DNA of 64,000 nt from positions 171,131,624 through 171,195,623 of the forward strand of contig CM057461.1 of NCBI GenBank assembly GCA_030035585.1. The letters run 5' to 3'. Within the stretch, counting starts at the first letter, position 1. Every line of letters starts with the position of its first letter. Origin of the DNA: Dugong dugon (Eukaryota > Chordata > Mammalia > Sirenia > Dugongidae). The translations under genes and the position numbers were made by a program. Under the pieces are notes generated by a model. That model was not told the DNA's origin and did no database searches. It saw only the letters and a program-made list of their open reading frames with translations. Below, in pieces: positions 55,857-64,000 of the stretch.

Positions 55857-56025
55857 ATTTGCACAGCACGTATCAATTGGTTCTTAAACACCGGGTAGAA
55901 ATTTGTTAAAGAGCAAGGATATGAAATGAAGGTGAATCTGGTGTCTCTGCTCTGTGTAGCTACAAGGTAGAGATTTAGAGGAGAAGTGTACACAGCCAAG
56001 GAGGAATAATAATGTGCTAGGGAGC
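55857..56025 (+). repeat. Second copy of the 170-bp insert
   Basis: Shares TCAATTG.TTCTTA, AGAAATTTGTTAAA, GGATATGAAAT, TGTAGCTACA and ACACAGCCAAGGAG with 55090-55265, in the same order and orientation. Confidence 0.8.
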
Positions 56026-56039
56026 CCAAAGCATTTTAG

Positions 56040-57215
56040 AAGATCTAAAAATTTCCTAAATTTTCTGGTAGAATTGTCTCAAAAGGGAGGAATGCTTAAA
56101 TGTTTAAAATGAGATTTTTGTGAAAGTATCACCCTCACACAACATTCAGTGACAACTCCAACAACGCTCTAAAGTTTGATTTATTCTGGCCACATTATGC
56201 AACAAAGAAAAACATGGCTATTCTTAGCTTCTTTACCTAAATTCTTTCTGGCCTATGAATAATCCCAGGAGACAACCTAGAAATACAATATTCCAGTGAA
56301 GTAATGCATGAGGAACAGATTGATTGCCACTGGCATGAATCTGAGTGCTGGCGTGAATGATCCACGATGAAAACAGTTTAATATCGCTCCTCTGCTGACA
56401 CTCAGGGCAGAATCCCAATACTGCAGTGAGCATCACTGGGGAGCTGCACGCTCTGGTCAAGATGAACCTCCCCCTCAGGAACTATCTATTTGTCAAGATG
56501 AAGATAACTGTCTTGGAGGAGAGAGTAGAAGATTGGAGTGTGGGGAAAGGTCAGGCAACTTCTAGTTACAGAGGAAAAGCTAGGAGTCGAGGGTAAGTGT
56601 TCCCATCTAACATTTAATTTGGAAGAGAAGACATTCTCGTGAAGAATAGCTAAATACCCAAACAAGAGAGCATATGACAAGCAATACTATGTGTAGTACA
56701 GATAGCAAGTACAACAGCAGTTGAGCAAGGTGGGAGCTCAGTGTAGGCTTTCTTGACTGGTTAGAGCAGGTTTCTTGGTGAAGGTGGGGGTTGACCTGGA
56801 TTTAAAGGATTTGGGTTGGTGGGAAGAGACAGAGTGGACATCTCACATCAGAAGGAGCCCCGGTCAATGAATTTGAGGAGAGTTGAGTCTTTATGCCAGA
56901 AAATGGGTGAGAGAGAGAGGAGGATCATGGCATCCAGTTTAAAAGGTGTTAACTAGAGACTCTGGAGACCTGGGAACAGGCATAATGAAAGCTGTTTTTA
57001 ATCTGACTTTGGTATGCAGATGGGTAAACCCCAAACATCATAACCATTCTATTACCTTTTCTGCAAAGGATGGTTCCAGTGATAATAATCTAGTATAAAA
57101 AATATTTTTCGATTTAGTTCTACCTGTTGAATGCCAGTTTCTTTTTAAAACACACATATTTTTCTTTTGAAAGTTTTCTATTTTATGGATGAATTGTAAT
57201 TTAAACTAAAAAGTT
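56040..57215. other. Intergenic; weak L2 trace at 56730-57000
   Basis: GCTTTCTTGACTGGTTAGAG to GGGAACAGGCATAATGAAAG resembles an L2 middle part. No coding frame supported. Confidence 0.4.
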
Positions 57216-57216
57216 A

Positions 57217-57407
57217 TGTTGTTGTTTGCTATCAAGTCGATTTCAACTCGTAGCCACCCTGTAGGACAGAGTAGAACTGCCCCATAGGGTTTCCACAGCT
57301 GTAAATCTTTATGGGAGCAGATTTCCCCCACGGAGTCACTGGTAGGTTTGAACCACCGACCTTTTGGTTAGCAGCTGAGCACTTAACCATTGAGCCACCA
57401 GGGCTCC
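57217..57407 (-). mobile_element. AfroSINE, long variant
   Basis: GTTGTTTGCTATCAAGTCGA at left; AGCAGATTTCCCCCACGGAG insert complement; GAGCCACCAGGGCTCC at right. Confidence 0.94.
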
Positions 57408-57869
57408 TGTCTGCTAGGTAGTGGACAGTTATTCACTATTATTTTTATCATTACACATCTTTGTTTATAATTACTCAAAGTTCAGTTTTATAGAGACCTA
57501 TTAAACAATGATAAAAAATGAGGGATAACTCAAAAGGAGAGATTATTACCATATATGTGTATGTGTGTTTGTTTGTGTGTAACTGATTTTGTTTCAATGC
57601 TTAAGACAGAAAAAAAAAAAGAGCAAAAATACCACGACCATTTGAAAAACACTGATCTATCCACCACTCCCTGCTTAGAACAAAAATAAAAGGCTTATGT
57701 TTTAAAAAATTGGATGGAGCAATTTTATTTTTACTTGTCATTCTCCGAATTAATCACTACCTGATAGTGTCAATACCTTTCTTTAAAAATGCAGAGAGAT
57801 GATCTTTTCCAAGAAACTGTGTCCTTTAATGTAATTGTACATATGCTATGATTATTTTTAAAATAGCCT

Positions 57870-58150
57870 TTTGAGTAAAGGACATGAACAGGTCATTCAA
57901 AAAGCAAGCAATAAAAGTGGTAAATAGATATGTAAACATGTCCCCTGACTAATATTTGAAGCAATGCTAATTAGAATAATGAGATATCATTGTTGCCTAT
58001 CAAATTGATACTTAAAAAATTGTAATTTTTATGGATAGGATTGCAAATCAACCTGCCTTTTATGGCAATTGATAATAGAAACTCTAAAATTGCTCTTATG
58101 CTTTGACCTAGCATTTCCATTTCTGGAATCTGGTGCAAAAAGATCTATGG
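57870..58150 (+). mobile_element. L1 ORF2 3' fossil
   Basis: AAAGGACATGAACAGGTCAT, GAATAATGAGATATCATTGT, TGACCTAGCATTTCCATTTC: classic degenerate L1 words. Confidence 0.8.
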
Positions 58151-58563
58151 TTTTCTAGAAGAAAGCCTGTCCGTGTCCAGAGGTATCAGTCAGGGATAGG
58201 TGTAATTCTATCGTGGGTCATAGTCTTTTTGGCAGTGGTTCGTTCTCTAATTTTCAGCTACATATTACCAGTCAGTCTCTGAAGTAAAGATTTATTTCTA
58301 AGACTCTGTATTTGACATGGAATCACCCTTTCAGCCTTGAACTGGCCTCTCCTAACTTCATGGTTAAAGACCTGTGAAGACTCAGATACACAGAAGATAA
58401 AAAAGCCAAATTTGACAGATAACTTATTGTTAAAATTACTAACTACAAAGTCAGATGAGCTAAAGTGAGGAAAAACTTCAAAGTTCTTTTCTTACTAGAC
58501 AGCAGTTCTGCCTCCCAAAACATGTATGAAGAAACTACATGATTTGCCCACCCTTACCCTGAC

Positions 58564-58719
58564 AGAGCCCTGGTGGTGCAGTGGTTAAAAGAGCTATGGC
58601 TGCTAACCAAAAGGTTGGCAGTTCGAATCCACTAGATGCTCCTTGGAAACCCGATAGGGCAGTTCTAATCTGTCTTATAGGGCCGCTATGTGTCAGAATT
58701 GACTCTATGGCAACGAGTT
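58564..58719 (+). mobile_element. AfroSINE
   Basis: AGAGCCCTGGTGGTGCAGTG head, tail CAGAATTGACTCTATGGCAA. Confidence 0.94.
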
Positions 58720-59677
58720 AACGTGTTAAGCTAAGTTCTGTGTAAAAGTCCTGTTCTTCCAAATGCATAATCAAGCATCATCATTAAATAGAATCAAATC
58801 AAATCGATCCCAGCAGGCAGTTCCTGACTTATAGCACTCCACTCACAAATGGCACACCTTCCTAAAAATCTCTACCATACTATACTCTGTCCCCACCTCC
58901 TCAATTGCTGAAGCCCTCGACTTCGCTGCTTTAATCCCTTTAGAAAAAAATCCTGAGATTTAGAAATGAAGAGCCACTTAACTCCACCAGACTTTAATTC
59001 TCCCCTTAAAAGTGTGGCTTTGTTCTTACCAGTTAGATGACCATTTTCTGTAACAAAAATGAGGCAAAACAGTATTTGGGTGATTTTGTGCTTTTTAAAA
59101 TATTACTATCATACTATTATACCTAGAGGATGCCACATTATTGTCTTCTTCTTTTTACTTGATTATTCTCCAAACTCCAGTGACCACTTCAGTCTCAATC
59201 ACTGATTATGCCATCACAACAACACTCTAATATAGGTATTACCACCCCCCCCCCCTTTTTTTTAAACAAAGAACAGGAAACTGGTATTCTGAGGGTTAAA
59301 TAACTTATTCTAGGATCAAAGATGACCCTGGCAGTGGCTGAACTTGGAGGATTTGGGTGCAGGGCTCTCCTTCTCAAAGCCACTTGATGAAGACTGTACC
59401 ACACTTCTAGGGCAGACCGTCTAACAGCCAAGGATGGAGTCATGACTGAATTTGGAATGGTTCAGGACTTCACCCTTCAACCACACTGGTCCCAGTGTTA
59501 TTGAAGCTGTAATTCTATGAGGCCATGCTTTCAGGGACGTCTCACCTCGGGTGATGTACCATGTCATTCTTCAACACTGCCGTGACATCTCTTCTGTATG
59601 TCCACTCCTGAATCCCATTCCACTAAGACTTGGGTACAACGTGTAAGGTCATACTTACCTCCCTATTGTTTATTACC
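58720..59677. other. Intergenic, nothing recognised
   Basis: C-run and T-run near 59245. No gene or clear repeat. Confidence 0.45.
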
Positions 59678-60161
59678 TGTGATGGTTAAGATTGTGTGTC
59701 AACTCAGCTGGGCCATGATTTTCAGTGTTTTAATGTAATCACTCCCATGATTTAATATACTGTGAGTAGCCAATCAGATGAAAGGGTGTCTCCTTGGGGA
59801 TGTAGCCCGCATCTGAATATAAGCAGATGTTCTGGCTTTTTGCTCTCTCTGGATCCTGCAGCTGCCTCCTGTCACCTCATCTCCAGTTCTTGGGACTTGT
59901 GCTGTCAGCTTATCTGCTGAACTTGGGATTCGTCGATCTGCACAGCCTGTGAGCGGGAGCCCTGCTGTCCGACCTGCCGATCTCGGGCTTGCCAGCTTCT
60001 GCAGCTGCGTGACTTGGGAGAGGCCTCTACCCTGATCCACGGACTTGGGACGTTCTAGCCTCTACAATCACGTGAGCTGTTTCCTTGATGTAAATCTTTC
60101 TCTCTCTATATATTTATACACTTTACTGGTTTTGCTTCTCTAAAGAACCCAGCCTAAGACA
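59678..60161 (+). mobile_element. Solo LTR, MLT2/ERVL-type
   Basis: TGTGATGGTTAAGATTGTG start, CCACGGACTTGGGACG and TACAATCACGTGAGCTG near the end, and CTAAGACA terminus. Flanked by the 5-bp TTACC (59673-59677 and 60162-60166), the usual ERVL duplication length. No internal region. Confidence 0.85.
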
Positions 60162-60725
60162 TTACCGGTACTCTATATTGGTACACACATAATTGAACCC
60201 CTAAATCCTCTGTCTTTGCATAAAATGCAACTTTACAAATTGTGTGGTTTGAAATACCAAATGATAATAATAGCTCTGGAATAGATATGTTGAGGTAAGA
60301 ATCATATTATCAGGCAGAGTAGAAGTGGTGAAATCAATAATAACTTTAGGAAAAAAAAGCTGTCAAAGATCATGACCAAACTATTAGGGTGTAAAATACA
60401 CCAATTCATTGCGAATATCCCTGAACTTCTGCTTCTCCTTATTTTTGGTTAAAATTCCACTCCCAGGAGCTTCGGGGGAAAATTTAAACTTGTAGCTACA
60501 CCAGCAGACAGCATACTAACCCAGAGTCTGGTAGCCAGAAAGCACTCATGTATATAACCAGCAAAATATCCTGCAGCCCAGATTACTTGGAGCATAACAC
60601 ATTTATAAGAAGCAATGGAACATTATTTAAACCTTGCATGAATATTTTGAATTGAATAAAGTAAATTCACATCAACATCTTTGCTCTGTTCTTCTTAGAA
60701 TCAAGAGATTCTGATTAATAATAAT

Positions 60726-60880
60726 AGTGGTGCAGTGGTTAAGAGCTCAGGCTGCTAACCAAGATTTGGCAGTTCGAATCTACTAGCAGCTCCTTGGGAA
60801 CCCTATGGGGCAGTTCTACTCTGTCTTATAGGGTCATTATGAGTCAGAATCAACTTGATGGCACACAGCAACAGCAGGGT
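60726..60880 (+). mobile_element. AfroSINE, 5'-truncated
   Basis: Starts in the head at AGTGGTGCAGTGGTTAAGAG; tail CAGAATCAACTTGATGGCAC. Lacks the GGAGCCC start. Confidence 0.92.
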
Positions 60881-61034
60881 GTTTATACTGTGACGATGCT
60901 TTCATTATATCTAAAGTTAAGCATTAGAGAGTATTACAAATTTGAGGTACTGGAAAAGTCTAAATTTCTCATAATTTATTTTCATTACTTTGAACATTAG
61001 GAAGGTCCCATACTTTATAGACTGATGCATTAAG

Positions 61035-61038
<4 letters not shown>

Positions 61039-61103
<65 letters not shown>
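61039..61103 (+). repeat. (CA)n microsatellite
   Basis: About 32 uninterrupted CA units. The reverse 120-residue frame with a VCVC run comes from it. Confidence 0.98.
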
Positions 61104-61105
<2 letters not shown>

Positions 61106-61639
61106 AGTATACTGAGGGAAAATCTCCAAATAAATGGTCTCTACTTGTTGCAGCTCTACGATGTTATGCATCATTTCATTAAAATTCTCACTTCTCATTA
61201 TTTTTAGCTCTTGAAAATTGTTCTGCTTAATTAACTCAGTCAATTGTGGATTACTGCCAGTTATATTTGCAGAAGCCATGACAGTTTATTAACTCTCATA
61301 AATGCCAAAAGATAATAGAAGCACTAGAAGACTTATAATGAAATATATTTTTTATTTTCTAGCCTTTAAATGGAGTTTAGTTCATGTTGTTTTGCAAGTT
61401 GTCAACGTGTAGACTCTGGAATAGCACCTTCCCCCAGTGTCTAGTCTGTTGGTGACCCACAAAGGTGGTAATGAGTCATGGTTAAGAGGACTCCTTCATT
61501 ACCCTTAACATAGTGTGCCAAACATTGATGTTTTATTACAAACCATTAATGAGCAAAAAATTAACATCCTTGAAGGAAGATTAAAAAAATTTTTTTTCCC
61601 ACTACTGTATTCCCACAACTTTGCAGAATGTTGGATATA

Positions 61640-61972
61640 CCATTAACTGCCAGAAGAATGAACAAATCTGTCTTGAAAGTAGTACAGCCAGAGTGCTCCT
61701 TGGAAGTGAGGATGGCAAGAATTCGTCTCATGTAATTTGGACATGTTATCAGGAGGGATCAGTCCCTGGAGAAGGACATTATGCTTGGTAAGGTTGAGGG
61801 TCAGCAAAAAAGAGGAAGACACTCGACGAGATGTACTGACACAGTGGCTGCAACAATGAGCTCAAACATAGCAATGATTGTGAGGACAGCACAGGCCGGG
61901 GCAGTGTTTCATTCTGTTGTACATAGGGTCGCTATGAGTTGGAACTGACTGGATGGCACCTAACAACAACAT
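61640..61972 (+). mobile_element. RTE LINE 3' end
   Basis: AGAGTGCTCCTTGGAAGTGA, CCCTGGAGAAGGACATTATG, TCGCTATGAGTTGGAACTGA, CACCTAACAACAAC. Splits an L2 end whose remainder is at 61973-62035. Confidence 0.92.
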
Positions 61973-62035
61973 TCCAACAGCTTAGAGAAGCATCTGTCAC
62001 ATAGTAGGTGTTCAATAAATATTTGTTGGAAAGAG
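61973..62035 (+). mobile_element. L2 3' end
   Basis: GTCACATAGTAGGTGTTCAA and TAAATATTTGTTGGAA: standard L2 terminus. Confidence 0.75.
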
Positions 62036-62639
62036 GAACAAATTACTGTTAATCTTGCTTTTGAGAGGATACCTCCATCTTTATGGACCTCCATACAGTG
62101 CACATCAGAAAATATTAATTGAAAATAAATATTTCTCATCCAATAAATAATAATAATACATGTGATTAATTGTTACAGAGCAATTTATTCATCCAGCCTG
62201 AAAATAAAATCAAACGACAGAAGAATTATTTTCTTGGGTTCTTTGATTCTTAATATCCTTTAAGTCACAAAAATCATGGGAAAGACTGAATTTTCTACCC
62301 CAGGGATTTCTTTCAGAAATATTAATTTTTTTTGGTCTGAACACTTAATATTCTAAGTTCCAGAACAAATATATCCTCATTATCTTTAATGAAATGGTGA
62401 TGTGTATTCACTTTTCAATATATAAATAGAATCCATGTCACACTCAGCACTAGTTGGTTTTCTCTACAAAGATCTGATACTGGAATAGCTATGGAAATCA
62501 AACACATATCTCATGCAAGAAATGGACCAACTTTGTTGGAAGTGTTCGATTTTTTGTAGTAACCCCGGTCAGTGCCCCACCTATATCTTCCCCCAAGTTT
62601 ACCACTTCAGTATATGCTCCTCCATACCAACTTCCAACA

Positions 62640-63010
62640 GCAGGCACAGTATGTCTTTACCTGAGCTCTTTCTCTGACTTTTGCAGAGCAGGTTGTAAGT
62701 GCTGGGGGGTTAATTAATGATCCCCTGGAATAACCCGCAAACAATGCCTGACAGGAGTTGGTGTATAAATACCCCAAATCTCTCACTTCTTAGATGAGAC
62801 AACTCAGAGATGCAAGTTTTACACTGGTTCTCACAGTTCCCCAGAGGGATTACTTCCATTTACCTGTAACGGTAATTTGCTTTGTAAAGCACTCTTTATT
62901 TGCTGCTTTCCATTCCTTGCCTCACTTCCTTTATTTCCCTACTGGCGTTTCTGGTTGCACTGCCAAGGTAATTGATTTGCACTCAAATCCTTGTCTCGAG
63001 GTTACTTTCG
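62640..63010 (+). repeat. Possible LTR-like fossil
   Basis: GTGTATAAATACCCCAAATC (TATA-like) then TCTCACTTCTTAGATGAGAC and CTTGTCTCGAGGTTACTTTC. Only texture supports an LTR. The 122-residue forward frame at 62794 has no recognised domain. Confidence 0.3.
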
Positions 63011-63164
63011 AGATAGAAAGCTCAATCGAAAACAGCTATCCAGCCTGTAGCTTTTTAGTTAAGAGGAAAAAAAACAATTTAAATGCTCTGTTAATGCTAT
63101 CTTTTAAGGAAGTTTTGAAATTTAATGGAGTCCTGTGTGTGATTCTTCCCTCCTGTGGTTAGAA

Positions 63165-63390
63165 CAGTGATCTCAACTGTACGGGAGGAGGCGGGCTTTG
63201 CCCCCCAGAGACATTTGCTAAAGTCTGGAGACATTTTCGGTTGTCATGATTGGGGCTGGGAGGTGGGTTGTTACTGGCATGTAGTGGGTAGATGGCAACG
63301 GTGCTGCTAAAAATCCTACAATGTACAGTACAACCCCCACAACAAGGAATTATCTGACCCAAAATATCAATGCCACGGTTGCAACCCTTG
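63165..63390 (+). mobile_element. MER5A-type hAT MITE
   Basis: CAGTGATCTCAACTG left end, ACATTTTCGGTTGTCATGAT, AAATCCTACAATGTACAG, right end GGTTGCAACCCTTG. Flanks GGTTAGAA/AGTTAGAG fit an 8-bp duplication with decay. Confidence 0.88.
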
Positions 63391-63460
63391 AGTTAGAGCA
63401 TTTTGCATTTTGTTTAAGAAATCTTTGCATACCCCAACGTCACGAAGTATTGTATATTTT

Positions 63461-63658
63461 CTTGTTGTTAGTTGACGTCCAGTTGATTCCAACTCATGGT
63501 GACCCCATGTGTTACGGAGTAGAACTATTCCATAGAGTTTTCTTGGCTGTAATCTTAATGGAAGCTGATCATCAGGCCTTTTCTTCCATGGTACAGCTGG
63601 GTGGGTTTAACTGCCAACCTGTATGTTAGCGGCTGATTGCAAACTGTGCCACTTAGGG
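63461..63658 (-). mobile_element. AfroSINE, diverged long variant
   Basis: CTTGTTGTTAGTTGACGTCC and GTTGATTCCAACTCATGGTG tail complement; head complement decayed (TGTGCCACTTAGGG). Confidence 0.8.
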
Positions 63659-63689
63659 AAATTATGTTTTCTTTGAGAACCTTTATTTA

Positions 63690-64000
63690 TTTTTTTGGGA
63701 TTATGATTCATTTTTAGTTAACTTTTGTATGTGGTGTAAAGTAAGGATCAAGGTTTTTTTTTTTCCTGTCCAGATATTCACTTGCTCCATTGACAATACT
63801 ATCTGTTTACTACTGGATTGCGGAGTGCCTTTGTAAAGTCAAGTGGTGTTTGACTCTGTTTCAGCCCTCTCAATTCTCTTCCACTGGTCTATTTGTGCCA
63901 GTGCCCCACTGCCTTAATTTCTGAAACTTTATGTTAAGTCTTGAGCTGCAGTAGTGTAATTCCTCCACCTTTTTTCTTTTAAAATTGTCTTGGATATTTT
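63690..64000 (-). mobile_element. L1 ORF2 fossil, runs off the window
   Basis: Complement-strand L1 words: TTTGTATGTGGTGTAAAGTA, CACTGGTCTATTTGTGCCAG, AATTGTCTTGGATATTTT. Continues past 64000. Confidence 0.85.

Noticed and set aside
60917-61279. 120-residue reverse frame with a Val-Cys run
   Set aside because: Product of the (CA)n microsatellite.
62794-63162. 122-residue forward frame after a TATA-like word
   Set aside because: No domain and no continuation; composition resembles a decayed repeat. A novel exon cannot be excluded, but nothing supports it.
41300-64000. Possible exons of the next gene (PTH2R lies downstream of PIKFYVE in human)
   Set aside because: No exon with class B receptor motifs or matching splice signals was found; it probably lies beyond the window.
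1-64000. CRISPR-like or prokaryotic defence systems
   Set aside because: Mammalian nuclear DNA; the repeated short words belong to SINEs and simple repeats, without spacer regularity.

Overview
This is nuclear DNA of a placental mammal, almost certainly an afrotherian such as elephant. Split genes with GT-AG introns, MIR/L2 fossils and a CpG-island promoter show a mammal. About seventeen copies of a tRNA-headed SINE (head GGAGCCCTGGTGGTGCAG, tail with GCTATGAGTCGGAATCGACT) and several RTE (BovB-like) LINE pieces with the same kind of tail are the AfroSINE/RTE pair typical of Afrotheria.

Positions 1-37225 hold the 3' half of PIKFYVE on the plus strand: 24 coding exons (597-34083), all in phase, giving the last 1328 residues of the 1-phosphatidylinositol 3-phosphate 5-kinase, then a 3.1 kb 3'UTR with tandem poly(A) signals at 37199 and 37214. 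If the human 42-exon numbering applies, these are exons 19-42. They cover the end of the CCT/chaperonin-like domain, the long linker and the complete C-terminal PIP-kinase domain. The introns carry MIR, L2, L1, AfroSINE and a degenerate RTE LINE (10745-12672).

About 340 bp after the PIKFYVE poly(A) site comes a second, tiny gene that is easy to miss: an intron-containing copy of ribosomal protein L41 (eL41) in three coding exons (37654-37665, 37776-37798, 41099-41141). It encodes exactly 25 residues with perfect splice phase. Its compact promoter has an inverted CCAAT box, a GC box, a TATA box and, 30 bp downstream, a 5'TOP-like pyrimidine start. A poly(A) signal lies at 41281. As far as I recall, canonical RPL41 lies in another chromosomal block (human 12q13). 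Introns and a complete promoter argue against a processed pseudogene. The 2q33-35/12q13 paralogy makes an old whole-genome-duplication paralogue plausible. This is the main finding.

Positions 41300-64000 look intergenic. I found no supported coding exon there. The region is a mosaic of repeats: AfroSINEs (three in tandem at 42.4-43.1 kb), RTE fragments, L1 and L2 fossils, two solo LTRs (about 50.55-51.13 kb; 59678-60161 with a 5-bp target duplication), an unclassified LTR-like repeat whose other copy lies inside PIKFYVE (13.99-15.66 kb), long afrotherian repeats also seen in a PIKFYVE intron (21.34-22.08 kb), a MER5A-type hAT element and a (CA)n microsatellite. No tRNA, rRNA, CRISPR or bacterial-type feature was seen. 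Statements about human gene order and protein families are from memory. No database search was possible.
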